Counted from the stretch's first letter, positions 51,179-60,458 are shown. The stretch: 64,000 nt of DNA from Parvibaculum sp963975745 (GCF_963975745.1 NZ_CAXBIB010000015.1:1-64000); one strand, 5' to 3'. Program-made: numbers and translations. The notes: a model not told the origin generated them from the letters alone.

Positions 51179-51766
51179 TTGCCCCGTTCCCAGGAAACCA
51201 TCGACCTCTTGCTGACGCGGCGCTCGGCCAAGGCGCTGACCATGGTCGAGCCCGGTCCCGATGCGGCGGCGCTCGAGACGGTCCTGCGGATCGGGGCCCG
51301 GGTTCCCGATCACGGCAAGCTGGCGCCCTGGCGTTTCATCGTCTTCAGGGGCGAGGCGCGGCGTGCCTTCGGCGCGATACTGAGTGCGGTCTATACAAGG
51401 GTGCAACCGAATGCGGGCGACGATCAGCTCGAGTTCGAAGCCAATCGCTTTCTGCGGGCGCCGGTGGTGGTGGCGGTGATTTCGCGCGTGACTCCCGGGA
51501 TCAAGATCCCCGAATGGGAGCAGGTTCTTTCGGCCGGCGCCGTCTGCCAGAACATGCTGGTCGCCGCGACGGCGCTTGGCTTCGGCGCGCAGTGGCTGAC
51601 CGAATGGTATGCGTTCGATCCGGAGATCGGGCGGACGCTCGGCCTCGGCGAAAACGAGCGCGTCGCCGGTTTCATCTATCTCGGCAGCGAGAGCGTCGCC
51701 AAGGACGAGCGGCCTCGGCCGGTGCTTGCCGATATCGTCTCGGACTGGATGCCGGAGGCGCCGTGA
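51179..51766 (+). CDS. Nitroreductase family protein
   Basis: A 195-aa FMN-dependent NAD(P)H nitroreductase/dehydrogenase of the YdjA-like group: RRSAKALT near the N-terminus, ARVPDHGKLAPWRFIVF and the later GAVCQNMLVAATALGFGAQWLTEWYAFDPEIG. Reduces an unknown nitro or quinone-type acceptor in the cytoplasm. The TTG start at 51179 has AGAGGA upstream. The HAD gene begins in its last codon (overlap). Confidence 0.92.
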   Translation: MPRSQETIDLLLTRRSAKALTMVEPGPDAAALETVLRIGARVPDHGKLAPWRFIVFRGEARRAFGAILSAVYTRVQPNAGDDQLEFEANRFLRAPVVVAVISRVTPGIKIPEWEQVLSAGAVCQNMLVAATALGFGAQWLTEWYAFDPEIGRTLGLGENERVAGFIYLGSESVAKDERPRPVLADIVSDWMPEAP

Positions 51767-52500
51767 CCGGGCAGGGCGCGACAGGGGACGGGGCGTTGCT
51801 GGGCATCCTGTTCGACAAGGACGGTACGCTGTTCGAATATCACGGTACCTGGGGGCCGATCCTGGTCGAAGCCGCGCAGGTCGCAGCGCGCGGACGTCCG
51901 GGGCTGGTCCCGGCGATGCTGGAGGCGATCGGTTTCGATACGGCCACCGGCCGGATCGGGCCCGGCAGCATTGCAGGCGGCGGCGACACGCATGGTCTTG
52001 CCGATGCCTGGGGCGCGATCGCCGGCGGATGGGAGCGGGCGGCGCTGATCGCCGAAATGGACCGGTTGTTCGTGCGGCTTGCGCCGGAGCGGTCGCTGCC
52101 CGTCACCGACCTGCCGCTGTTCTTCGCCGGCATGAAGGAGCGAGGGCTTTCGCTCGGCATCGCCACCAACGATGTCGAGGCTTCCGCCCGCGCAACGCTG
52201 ACGCGCTTCGGCATCGACGGCCTGGTCGATTTTGCGGCCGGCTATGACAGCGGTCATGGCGCAAAGCCGGGACCCGGCATGGCGCTCGCCTTCTGTTCGG
52301 CGCTCGGCCTGTCGCCCGACCGGATCGCCGTTGTGGGCGACAACAGTCACGATCTCGAGATGGGACGCCGCGCCGGTGCCGCGCTCAGAATCGGTGTGCT
52401 GACCGGCACCAGTGCGCGTGGCGACCTTGCGCCGCTCGCCGATCATGTGATCGACAGCATTGCCGACCTGCCGGCGCTGCTTGATGAAATCGCGCGCTAG
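51763..52500 (+). CDS. HAD-superfamily phosphatase, phosphoglycolate-phosphatase-like
   Basis: A 245-aa HAD hydrolase. Nucleophile Asp18 and general-acid Asp20 (FDKDGTLF), Thr in GIATND, Lys in GHGAKPGPGM and the DNSHD motif IV are all present. The cap domain is of type C1. Likely dephosphorylates phosphoglycolate or another phosphorylated metabolite. The GTG start (51763) overlaps the nitroreductase stop by 4 bp, giving translational coupling. Confidence 0.92.
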   Translation: MTGQGATGDGALLGILFDKDGTLFEYHGTWGPILVEAAQVAARGRPGLVPAMLEAIGFDTATGRIGPGSIAGGGDTHGLADAWGAIAGGWERAALIAEMDRLFVRLAPERSLPVTDLPLFFAGMKERGLSLGIATNDVEASARATLTRFGIDGLVDFAAGYDSGHGAKPGPGMALAFCSALGLSPDRIAVVGDNSHDLEMGRRAGAALRIGVLTGTSARGDLAPLADHVIDSIADLPALLDEIAR

Positions 52501-53303
52501 CGATCCCAGATCGACCTGAAGTCGCGCTTGGCGCCCAGCAGGCGTTGCGCCGGCGTCTTCTTGTCGATGTGGCCGATCAGGTTGCGATAGGCGCCGAAGC
52601 CGCAAAGCTCCTGCAGGCGCGGTTCGAACGACTTCACAAGTTCGAGCGGAATGCCGAGCTGCTGGTTCTCCTGCTGGCGGATATAGCCGGCGCAATAGTT
52701 CATGGCGATGCCGACGCGGCGCTTGTCGGACTTGTTGGCGCCGCCGCCATGCCAGAGGCTGCCATGCCAGATCAGCACCGAGCCCTTCGGCATTTCGGCC
52801 GGAATGCTGTCATAGTGCTGACCATAGACCGGGGAATGGTCCCATTTGTGCGTGCCGGGGATAATCCGCGTCGCGCCATTCTCTTCGGTGAAGTCGGTCA
52901 GCGCCCACATCGAATTGCAGACGAAAGGGGCATGGGGCTTTGCCACCGGCATGGCCTGGTCGTCGGCATGGATCGGCTGTCCGGTTTCGCCCGGGTCGAT
53001 CGAGATGGAAGACAGTGACGAGACGAGGCAGCCCTCGTCCAGCACGCCCTCGACGACCGGCAGCACACCGGCATGGACCGGAATGCGCTGGAAGACTGGT
53101 GCCAGCGCCAGCAGATTGTAGATCCGCACGGTCCGGTGGCCTTCGAAGGTGTTCTTCGCCGGCAGCACGTTCATCTCGCGCTCGAGACGCAGCAGGGTTG
53201 CGTTCAACTCGTCGACGAGTTCGGGTTCGAGCACATTTTCGACGATCGTGTATCCCTGCGCCTCGATCGCGGCGACGTGGCGGGCCTGGTCTTCCTGGTT
53301 CAT
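52497..53303 (-). CDS. Phytanoyl-CoA dioxygenase (PhyH) family protein
   Basis: A 268-aa Fe(II)/2-oxoglutarate dioxygenase. Metal ligands are His112-x-Asp114 (PIHADDQ) and His185 (GSLWHGGGANKS), with Arg195/196 for 2-oxoglutarate. It probably hydroxylates a lipid or secondary-metabolite substrate. ATG at 53303 has GGAAG at six bases; ATG at 53342 has the same kind of site and would add 13 residues. It is convergent with the HAD gene and divergent from the flavin reductase gene. Confidence 0.9.
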   Translation of the reverse strand: MNQEDQARHVAAIEAQGYTIVENVLEPELVDELNATLLRLEREMNVLPAKNTFEGHRTVRIYNLLALAPVFQRIPVHAGVLPVVEGVLDEGCLVSSLSSISIDPGETGQPIHADDQAMPVAKPHAPFVCNSMWALTDFTEENGATRIIPGTHKWDHSPVYGQHYDSIPAEMPKGSVLIWHGSLWHGGGANKSDKRRVGIAMNYCAGYIRQQENQQLGIPLELVKSFEPRLQELCGFGAYRNLIGHIDKKTPAQRLLGAKRDFRSIWDR

Positions 53304-53389
53304 GTTTCGCTTCCGGTCTGTCTTTTCTGTCTTGTCCGGCATGATACGCTTCCGGCTCCCGTCGTCCATATCCCGGAGCTCATCCGTTC

Positions 53390-53986
53390 ATGTTCTACGA
53401 TGCCGCGACAAACGATCACGGGCTCCGGCACGATCCCTTCAAGGCGCTGATCGTTCCTCGGCCGATCGGCTGGATTTCGACCCTGGGTCCCGATGGCGTG
53501 CTCAATCTGGCGCCCTACAGCTTTTTCAACGGTGTCTCGACCGACCCCCATATCGTGATGTTTGCCAGCGCCGGGCGAAAGGACAGCCAGCGCAATGCCG
53601 AGGCGACAGGCGAGTTCGTCTGCAATTTCGCAAGCTGGGACCAGCGCGAGGCGATGAATGCGAGTTCGGCGACAGTCGGTCCCGAGGTCGACGAGTTCGT
53701 ATTGGCCGGGCTGGAAACCGAAGCATCGCAGCTGGTGAAGCCGCCGCGGGTCAAGGGATCGCCGGCGCATTTCGAATGTGTCTGGCTCAGGACCGTTCCG
53801 CTGGTCGCGCGCGACGGGCGACACAGCTATTACATGGTGCTGGGCGAAGTCGTCGGCATTCACATCGACGATCGTTATGTTGCAGACGGCATGGTCGATA
53901 CCGCCGCCATGAAGCCCATCGCCCGCCTCGGTTATCACGATTATGCCGTGGTCGAGGAGGTCTTCACGCTCAGGCGACCGCGCTAG
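53390..53986 (+). CDS. Flavin reductase family protein
   Basis: A 198-aa FMN-binding split-barrel protein (LIVPRPIGWISTLGPDGVLNLAPYSFFNGVSTDPHIVMFASAGRKDSQRNAEATGEFVCNF). It supplies reduced flavin or acts as an FMN-dependent reductase. Common in degradation loci. It lies divergent from the PhyH-family gene. Confidence 0.92.
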   Translation: MFYDAATNDHGLRHDPFKALIVPRPIGWISTLGPDGVLNLAPYSFFNGVSTDPHIVMFASAGRKDSQRNAEATGEFVCNFASWDQREAMNASSATVGPEVDEFVLAGLETEASQLVKPPRVKGSPAHFECVWLRTVPLVARDGRHSYYMVLGEVVGIHIDDRYVADGMVDTAAMKPIARLGYHDYAVVEEVFTLRRPR

Positions 53987-53989
53987 CCT

Positions 53990-55519
53990 TCAGTCGCGCC
54001 AGCTTGTCGGCTTGACGTCGAAGGCAAGGCTGATGCGCGGCGCATCGCCCGAAAAGGGCAGGGTCCGATGGAAGAGATAGGACGGGAAGAAAAAGGCATC
54101 TCCGGCACGCGGTTCGTAGAGTAGGGTCTGCGGCTCGAACTTCGCCTCGAACTCCGGCGGCGGATGACCGAACTCGATCCAGCCGTCATGCGTCTCGCCC
54201 TTGCCCATGGTCGGCGGGAGCGCCACGTAATAGACGCCGCTCATCCATCCGCCGACATGAATATGCGAATGCTGGTGACCGCCTTCCGAGAGTACCGTGC
54301 CCCACAGATCGAGCTGATAGGTTTGCGGAATCTGGCCGCGATAGGGGTGGCCGGGTTCGCGCTTGATGCTGTCGAAATGCGCATCGATGGCGGCGCGCAG
54401 GATCTTCTCGAAGGCGATGAAGGGTTCGCGCGGGTTGTCGAGCAACAAGCCTGTCTGTCCGCCCTTGCGCGTTGCCTTTCCTTGCGGTTCCCAGACAAGG
54501 GACGTGTCGTCCTGCAGGGCTGCTGCGAGCGCGGCATTGAATGCGGCCATGCTGTCATATCCCTCGGGCCGCGCCAGGGCGGTGCGTGTCACGAGCTTGC
54601 CCAGTTCGGCGCGGTAGCCGGCCGGCATTTCGCCGAATTCCTGCGCGCGCGCGAAAGGCAACCAGGCGGCGGCACGCCGCTCCGGTCCCATGCGCGCCAG
54701 CGTCCGTTCGAAAATCTCCGCCGCTTCGCGTGACCTTCCGAGGCGCAGCTGTGTCAGACCGAAGCTGACATAGGAGAGAACGTCCTGCGGGTTGAGCGCC
54801 ACAGCCTTTTCATAGGCCGCCGACGCCGCTTCGATGTTGCCGCGTTTCTGCTCGGCATTGCCGAGATTGCCATAGGCCGCCGACAGATTCGGATCGCCGG
54901 CGATGGCCGTCTGGAATGCCTCGATCGCTTCATCGACGCGCTCCTGCCTCAGCAGGACCATGCCAAGCGATACTTGGTGAACCGGGCGTGGGTCGAATTC
55001 GATGGTGCGGCGATACTGGGTTTCGGCCTCGGCGAAGCGGTTGGCCCGCTGCAGAAGCTGTCCATAGGTCGCGGCAATGGCCGGGTGATCGGGGAAGACC
55101 TTGACCGCGGTTTCGTAATGGGTGAGCGCATCGCCCCAGCGCCGGCGCTGCTGGAACAGCCGGCCGAGATTGAGCCATGGCGTCGGCTCCATCGGCGACA
55201 ATTGCAGCGCACGTTTCAGCAGCCGGTCGGCTTCGTCGAAGGCGCCCCGTTCTACAATGATCGAAGCGAGCAAGGTCAGCGTATCGCCGTCTTCGGGCGT
55301 CGCGGCCAGCATTTCGCGCGCCTTCTTCTCGGCGATCGCCCGTTTGCCCTGTTTCATCAGGTCGAGCACCTGCTGGTAGCGCTCGGGAATTTCGGGGACG
55401 GCGGGTGCTTCGTTGGCCAATTTGAATCCGATTTTCTCTGAAATATGGGCGATGTGGTCCTCAAACTGCACAGCCGGACCTTGGCCGTCAATGCTGGACC
55501 TTCCGGACAGAGGTGGCAT
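53990..55519 (-). CDS. TPR protein fused to a putative 2-oxoglutarate/Fe(II) oxygenase domain
   Basis: A 509-aa protein: about eight TPR motifs in residues 45-275 (e.g. ADRLLKRALQLSPMEPTPWLNLGRLFQQRRRWGDALTHYETAVKVFPDHPAIA) and a C-terminal 2OG-Fe(II) oxygenase-type domain (GGHQHSHIHVGGWMSGVYYVALPP... DAFFFPSYLFHRTLPF, TIGR02466-like). Metal ligands are seen as the His/Asp cluster and the distal His in FHRTLPF. The TPRs probably bind a protein substrate. ATG at 55519 is the start. Single gene. Confidence 0.88.
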   Translation of the reverse strand: MPPLSGRSSIDGQGPAVQFEDHIAHISEKIGFKLANEAPAVPEIPERYQQVLDLMKQGKRAIAEKKAREMLAATPEDGDTLTLLASIIVERGAFDEADRLLKRALQLSPMEPTPWLNLGRLFQQRRRWGDALTHYETAVKVFPDHPAIAATYGQLLQRANRFAEAETQYRRTIEFDPRPVHQVSLGMVLLRQERVDEAIEAFQTAIAGDPNLSAAYGNLGNAEQKRGNIEAASAAYEKAVALNPQDVLSYVSFGLTQLRLGRSREAAEIFERTLARMGPERRAAAWLPFARAQEFGEMPAGYRAELGKLVTRTALARPEGYDSMAAFNAALAAALQDDTSLVWEPQGKATRKGGQTGLLLDNPREPFIAFEKILRAAIDAHFDSIKREPGHPYRGQIPQTYQLDLWGTVLSEGGHQHSHIHVGGWMSGVYYVALPPTMGKGETHDGWIEFGHPPPEFEAKFEPQTLLYEPRAGDAFFFPSYLFHRTLPFSGDAPRISLAFDVKPTSWRD

Positions 55520-55566
55520 AGTCGCGCGATGCGCCGAAACAACGCGATTCAGGCCCGATTAACGAT

Positions 55567-56907
55567 ATGAGTGCCGCACCCGCCGTCGCCTTTGCCGATG
55601 CCCTTCGTGTCTGGACGCGGATCGGGCTGCTCAGCTTCGGCGGTCCGGCCGGGCAGATCGCGCTGATGCACCGGATACTGGTCGAAGAAAAGAAGTGGCT
55701 CAGCGAGCCGCAGTTCCTTCACGCGCTCAACTTCTGCATGCTGCTACCGGGACCGGAGGCGCAGCAGCTGGCCACCTATGCAGGATGGCTGCTTCACGGC
55801 ATCAAGGGCGGGCTTGCGGCGGGATTGATGTTCATTCTGCCGGGCGTTGCCGTGATGCTGGGGTTGAGCATCCTCTACGTCACCTTTGCCGATCTCGGCC
55901 TTGTCGAAGCTGTGTTCTTCGGCATCAAGGCCGCCGTGTTCGCGGTCGTCATCGAGGCGCTTGTCCGGATTTCGAAACGGATGCTGAAATCCGGCGCACT
56001 CTATGCTCTTGCGTTCGCGTCGTTCGCTGCGATCTTCTTTTTTGACGTGCCCTTTCCGCTGGTCGTCGGCGCGGCCGCCGTATTCGGGTTGATTGCGGCC
56101 CGGATGGCACCAGCGATTTTCGGTTCGTTGCTGGCAACGCCGGACGACGGCGGCGGTCAAGGAGCGACTGTGGCGCCGGCGCATACGCGGACTTCGGCGC
56201 GGCGCACCATCACCGTTGCTCTGGTTGGAGGCCTCGTGTGGCTCGGTCCGGTGACAGCGCTGGTCTTGGCGCTCGGGGCGGGACACGTGTTCGCGCAGCA
56301 GGCGGTCTTCTTCAGCAAGATGGCCGTCGTCACCTTCGGTGGGGCCTATGCGGTGCTCGCCTATGTGGCGCAGGAGGCGGTGCAGTTCTATGGCTGGCTC
56401 AATCCCGGTGAGATGCTGGACGGGCTCGGGCTTGCCGAGACGACGCCGGGTCCGCTCATTCTGGTGCTGCAGTTTGTCGGCTATCTCGCGGCCTATCGCG
56501 AAGCGGGCGGGCTCGATCCGGTGCTTGCCGGCATCATCGGCGCGCTGATCACGGTGTGGGTCACTTTCACTCCCTGTTTTCTCTGGATATTTCTCGGTGC
56601 GCCCTATGTCGAACGGTTGCGCAAGATCGTGCTGCTCAACGCTGCTTTCGCTGCCATCACGGCGGCCGTTGTCGGCGTCGTTCTCAACCTCGCGCTCTGG
56701 TTCGGTCTGCATGTGCTGTTCGGCACGGTCGACGAGGTGCGCGTTTCGGCGTTCCGGCTCTGGGTACCCGATCTCATAACGATCGACCTTTGGGCACTTT
56801 TCCTGAGCGTCGGTGCACTCGTCGCCATGCTGCGCTTCCATGTCGGCATGATGCCGGTGCTCGGCATTGCCGCCGTGCTCGGCGTTGCGATCAAGCTGCT
56901 ATCATGA
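55567..56907 (+). CDS. chrA: Chromate transporter, ChrA family
   Basis: A 446-aa two-domain (long-chain) CHR-family membrane transporter: N-half RIGLLSFGGPAGQIALMHRILVEEKKWLSEPQFLHALNFCMLLPGPEAQQLATYAGW, C-half FFSKMAVVTFGGAYAVLAYVAQEAV and AETTPGPLILVLQFVGYLAAY. About ten to twelve membrane segments. Exports chromate; some homologues have other anion roles. No chrB regulator is adjacent. Its stop overlaps the CoA-lyase stop by 6 bp (convergent). Confidence 0.93.
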   Translation: MSAAPAVAFADALRVWTRIGLLSFGGPAGQIALMHRILVEEKKWLSEPQFLHALNFCMLLPGPEAQQLATYAGWLLHGIKGGLAAGLMFILPGVAVMLGLSILYVTFADLGLVEAVFFGIKAAVFAVVIEALVRISKRMLKSGALYALAFASFAAIFFFDVPFPLVVGAAAVFGLIAARMAPAIFGSLLATPDDGGGQGATVAPAHTRTSARRTITVALVGGLVWLGPVTALVLALGAGHVFAQQAVFFSKMAVVTFGGAYAVLAYVAQEAVQFYGWLNPGEMLDGLGLAETTPGPLILVLQFVGYLAAYREAGGLDPVLAGIIGALITVWVTFTPCFLWIFLGAPYVERLRKIVLLNAAFAAITAAVVGVVLNLALWFGLHVLFGTVDEVRVSAFRLWVPDLITIDLWALFLSVGALVAMLRFHVGMMPVLGIAAVLGVAIKLLS

Positions 56908-57777
56908 GCGGATAGCGGCCGCCCGGTCGATCAGACGTTGGGCCTGTTTCAGATGCGGGATATCCAGCATGACGCCGTCAAGCGCGACGACGCCGACATC
57001 GCCGGCCTTCTCGAATGCCTCGATCACAGCGCGGGCATGGGCTAGGTCGTCCTCGCTCGGGGTGAAGACCGCGTTGATGACCGGTATCTGACCGGGATGG
57101 ATCGCGACCTTGCCGGTGAAGCCGTCGCGGACCGCCGCACGCGCTTCGGCTTCAAGGCCTTTCTCGTCTCTGAAGTCCTTGCAGATGCCATCGATCGGTG
57201 CGACGCCGGCGGCCACAGCGCCCAGCAGCGTCAGCGTGCGGGCGAGCTGGTAGGGACCAGTATAAACGCCGTTTTCGTCCTTGTTGTCGCGTGCCCCGAG
57301 GGCAGCAGCAAGATCTTCGGCGCCCCAGGTCAAGAAGGTCAGGCGTGGATGCGCACCGGCATAGGTGCCGAGTGCAAAGAGCGAGGCCGCCGTTTCCGTC
57401 GCGACACAGCCGATGCCGACATGTCCTTCGGGCGCGATGCCGGCATCGCGCTCAAGCATGTCGATGACCTGTCCGACCCTGTTTACGCATTCGCCCGAAA
57501 ATGTCTTCGGAATCAGGATCATGTCCGGCCTTTCCGGGATCACGGCCTCGAGTTCCGCACGCCAGAAGAGCGTGTCGAGTGCGTTGATGCGGACGACGAG
57601 TTTCGGGCCATTGCGATCGGCCGATTTCAGATAATCCACGGCCGATTTTCGTGCCGCTTCCTTGTTGGATAGAGCAACAGAGTCCTCCAGGTCGAGGATC
57701 AGCGCATCGGCGCCGGAGCTTGCGCCCTTGGCCAGTTTGCGTTCGCTATCTGCCGGGACGAAGAGAAAAGACCTCAT
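56902..57777 (-). CDS. HpcH/HpaI aldolase family CoA ester lyase (CitE-like)
   Basis: A 291-aa TIM-barrel lyase of the CitE/malyl-CoA-lyase type: MRSFLFVPADSERKLAKGASSGADALILDLEDSVA, with metal ligands in LDLEDS and further down. It probably cleaves an acyl-CoA such as malyl- or citramalyl-CoA. It is 3 bp downstream of the MaoC gene, and this pair matches a recurring CoA-ester-lyase / MaoC arrangement. Confidence 0.93.
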   Translation of the reverse strand: MRSFLFVPADSERKLAKGASSGADALILDLEDSVALSNKEAARKSAVDYLKSADRNGPKLVVRINALDTLFWRAELEAVIPERPDMILIPKTFSGECVNRVGQVIDMLERDAGIAPEGHVGIGCVATETAASLFALGTYAGAHPRLTFLTWGAEDLAAALGARDNKDENGVYTGPYQLARTLTLLGAVAAGVAPIDGICKDFRDEKGLEAEARAAVRDGFTGKVAIHPGQIPVINAVFTPSEDDLAHARAVIEAFEKAGDVGVVALDGVMLDIPHLKQAQRLIDRAAAIRS

Positions 57778-57780
57778 GTT

Positions 57781-58245
57781 TCACGCCTCTTCCGTGCCGC
57801 TGGCATGCATGTAGGCCTGTCTGATGCAGGAGGCCACTTCCTCGCCACGCTGGTTGAAGGCCTTGTGCTGGAAGGTCACGATGCCGGCGCCCGCGCGCGA
57901 TTTCGAGCGGCGCTTGGCCATGACGGTCGTTTCCATTCTCAATGTGTCGCCCTGAAAGACGGGTTTCGGGAAGACCACATCGGTCATGCCGAGATTGGCA
58001 ATCGTCGTCCCATGCGTCGTGTCATGCACCGAGATTCCGATCATCAGGCCAAGGGTAAAGAGGCTGTTGACCAGTGGTTTGCGAAACTCGGTTTCGGTCT
58101 CGGCATAGTGGTGGTCGAGATGCAGCGCGGCCGGGTTCATGGTCATGGTCGAGAAGAGCACGTTGTCCGTCTCGGTGACCGTGCGCCGAATGGCGTGCTT
58201 GAAGACCTGACCTTCCTTGAATTCCTCGTAGTAGAGTCCCGGCAT
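57781..58245 (-). CDS. MaoC family dehydratase
   Basis: A 154-aa hot-dog-fold MaoC hydratase (LYYEEFKEGQVFKHAIRRTVTETDNVLFSTMTMNPAALHLDHHYAETETEF; the H-x-x-H and asparagine-rich region supply the active site). In this setting it likely hydrates a mesaconyl- or citraconyl-type CoA ester feeding the CoA lyase downstream. Both genes probably form one operon transcribed away from the acyl-CoA dehydrogenase. Confidence 0.92.
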   Translation of the reverse strand: MPGLYYEEFKEGQVFKHAIRRTVTETDNVLFSTMTMNPAALHLDHHYAETETEFRKPLVNSLFTLGLMIGISVHDTTHGTTIANLGMTDVVFPKPVFQGDTLRMETTVMAKRRSKSRAGAGIVTFQHKAFNQRGEEVASCIRQAYMHASGTEEA

Positions 58246-58347
58246 CGTGCGTTCCTGTCCTGTTTTCGCGGACTGTCTCGCTGCCCGCCCTTGGGTTAGG
58301 TTATAGCGCCGTCGATCCAGAAAACGAAAAGCGCATAAGGGTAAGGG

Positions 58348-59517
58348 ATGGATTTCAGGTTCAGCGAGGAGCAGCAGGCGATCCGCGACGCGGTGGGACG
58401 TGTCTGCACACGCTATGATGACGCCTACTGGCTGAAGCGCGACAAGGAGGGTGGCTTCCCGGACGATTTTGTGCGCGACATCGCGGGCGGCGGCTGGCTC
58501 GGGATCGCCATGCCGGAAGCCTATGGCGGCGCGGGCCTCGGCGTGACCGAGGCCGCAATCGTGGCACAGACCATTGCCGAATCCGGGGCGTGCCTCTCCG
58601 GCGCCTCGGCCATCCATATCAATCTTTTCGGGCCCATGCCCGTGGTGGTGTTCGGAACCGACGAACAGAAGCAGAAGAACCTGCCGCCGCTGATCAAGGG
58701 TGAGGACCGTTGCTGTTTCGGCGTGACGGAGCCCGATGCCGGGCTCAACACAACGGCAATCTCGACCAGGGCCGAGTGGGACGGCAAGGCCTATGTGGTG
58801 CATGGCCGCAAGATGTGGACCTCGACCGCGCAGACCGCCAACAAGATCCTGCTGCTGGCGCGGACGACGCCGAAGGAGCAATGCAAAAAGGCGACAGAAG
58901 GGCTGTCGCTCTTCTATACCGATCTCGACCGCGGCGGCGCGACGGAGGTGCGCGAGATCGAGAAAATGGGACGCAAGGCCGTCGATTCCAACGCGGTTTT
59001 CTTCGACGGATTGCGTGTGCCGAAGGAAGATCTGATCGGCGAGGAGGGCAAGGGCTTTCACTATCTGCTGCACGGGCTCAATCCCGAGCGGGTGCTGATC
59101 GGTGCCGAGGCGGTCGGTGTCGGGCGCATCGCGCTGAAGAAGGCGACCGATTATGCGCGGGAACGCGAGGTGTTCGGTCGGCCGATCGGGCAGAACCAGG
59201 CGATCCAGCATCCGCTGGCGCGGTGCTGGGCCGAGCTCGAGGCCGCGAACCTGATGGTGTTCAAGGCGGCGGCGCTTTACGACGCCGGCGAGAATTGCGG
59301 CGCGGAGGCCAATGCCGGCAAATATCTGGCTGCGGAGGCCGGCTTCCGGGCCTGCGAGACCGCGGTGATGACGCATGGCGGCATGGGTTATGCCCGGGAG
59401 TTCCATGTCGAGCGCTATATGCGCGAAATCATGATCGCGCGAATCGCGCCGGTCAGCCGCGAGTTGATCCTCAGTTTCATCGCCGAGCGGGTGCTTGACC
59501 TGCCGAAATCCTATTGA
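58348..59517 (+). CDS. Acyl-CoA dehydrogenase
   Basis: A 389-aa flavoprotein of the acyl-CoA dehydrogenase family (FGVTEPDAGLNTTAISTRAEWDGKAYVVHGRKMWTSTAQ; ALYDAGENCGAEANAGKYLAAEAGFRACETAVMTHGGMGYAREFHVERYMREIMI). It introduces the double bond into an acyl-CoA substrate for beta-oxidation; likely short- or medium-chain or branched. Divergent from the MaoC/lyase operon. Confidence 0.93.
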   Translation: MDFRFSEEQQAIRDAVGRVCTRYDDAYWLKRDKEGGFPDDFVRDIAGGGWLGIAMPEAYGGAGLGVTEAAIVAQTIAESGACLSGASAIHINLFGPMPVVVFGTDEQKQKNLPPLIKGEDRCCFGVTEPDAGLNTTAISTRAEWDGKAYVVHGRKMWTSTAQTANKILLLARTTPKEQCKKATEGLSLFYTDLDRGGATEVREIEKMGRKAVDSNAVFFDGLRVPKEDLIGEEGKGFHYLLHGLNPERVLIGAEAVGVGRIALKKATDYAREREVFGRPIGQNQAIQHPLARCWAELEAANLMVFKAAALYDAGENCGAEANAGKYLAAEAGFRACETAVMTHGGMGYAREFHVERYMREIMIARIAPVSRELILSFIAERVLDLPKSY

Positions 59518-59527
59518 GGCGCCTCAC

Positions 59528-59935
59528 ATGGTCTTTGAACTTCATGAACGGCTGACGGCTGATTCGTATCGGGTCGCAGATCTGACGTTGTGCCGGGTGC
59601 TGCTGATGAACGACCGGCGGTTTCCCTGGCTTATCCTGGTGCCGCGACGCGAGGGCTTGCGCGATTTCGACGATGTGGCGGCGGCCGAGAAGGCGCATTT
59701 CCATTCCGAGATCGACCTGGCCTCGGCGGTGCTGCGGCAGGCGACCGCTGCCCACAAGATGAACGTGGCGGCGCTGGGCAACATGGTGCCGCAGCTCCAT
59801 GTGCATGTCATCGCCCGCTTTTCCGGCGATGCGGCCTGGCCGTCGCCGGTCTGGGGTGTCGGGACAGCGGAGCCCTATGCCGAAACCGAGGCGGCGGCGC
59901 TGGCGGCGAAGCTGGCGCAGGCGCTTCACGGTTAA
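59528..59935 (+). CDS. HIT domain protein
   Basis: A 135-aa histidine-triad-fold protein: NDRRFPWLILVPRREGLRDF near the start and the HIT motif in PQLHVHVIARF (a partial HxHxx triad; the third His of the classic motif is replaced). It likely acts on a nucleotide conjugate; the loss of the third His may reduce activity. ATG at 59528 fits the family; 59495 is an upstream alternative. It follows the acyl-CoA dehydrogenase by 10 bp, so likely co-transcribed. Confidence 0.9.
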   Translation: MVFELHERLTADSYRVADLTLCRVLLMNDRRFPWLILVPRREGLRDFDDVAAAEKAHFHSEIDLASAVLRQATAAHKMNVAALGNMVPQLHVHVIARFSGDAAWPSPVWGVGTAEPYAETEAAALAAKLAQALHG

Positions 59936-60002
59936 CGATTGGTTTAAGACTCGGGTCCTAGTCTTCCGGCGAACGCAAGCGATTCATGCCGGAGCCGGAC
60001 CC

Positions 60003-60458
60003 TTGTCCATCGCCCTTGTTGCCGATCCCTCGACTGCCACGCGGCAAGCTGCTGCCGAAATGCTTGAGAGCCTCGGCTTTCAGGTCGTGACGGCCGCTGC
60101 CGCCGCTGAAGCATTGTCGCTGACGGAAGAGCTCGCGCCCGATCTGGTGCTGGCCGATGCCCGGCTCGAAACAGCCGATGGGGCGCTGGCGATCGCCGCT
60201 ATCCGCCGGATCTCAGATGCCTGTTTGATTCATCTTAGCGCCGATGGCGGCGCAGCAGGGGTGCGCGGGGCCATGGACGCCGGCGCGGACGATTATCTGG
60301 TGAGGCCTTTCGATATTTCGCTGCTGCGCTTCAAGCTGGCGCAGGCGCGGACAAGGCGGCGGCTACGGCCGCCGGAGGACAAGCCCCGGCTGGTGCAGGA
60401 CAATTCGCGCAACGCGGCGCCGGTCCTGCGATTTCGGTCTGTTGGCCTTGCTGGTTAA
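60003..60458 (+). CDS. Single-domain response-regulator-like protein
   Basis: A 151-aa CheY-like receiver: LVADPSTATRQAAAEMLESLGFQVVTAAAAAEALSLTEELAPDLVLADARLET, with the phospho-acceptor Asp51 (LADARL) kept. The conserved Lys after the fourth strand (usually VKPF) is Arg here (DYLVRPFD), a change that often alters phosphorylation. A basic C-terminal tail follows. The start is TTG at 60003 with GGAG upstream. No cognate histidine kinase nearby. Confidence 0.85.
   Translation: MSIALVADPSTATRQAAAEMLESLGFQVVTAAAAAEALSLTEELAPDLVLADARLETADGALAIAAIRRISDACLIHLSADGGAAGVRGAMDAGADDYLVRPFDISLLRFKLAQARTRRRLRPPEDKPRLVQDNSRNAAPVLRFRSVGLAG

Noticed and set aside
59936..59951. Possible CtrA-type TTAA...TTAA pair before the receiver-like gene
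   Set aside because: The spacing is 8, not the CtrA consensus of 7, so it was not annotated.
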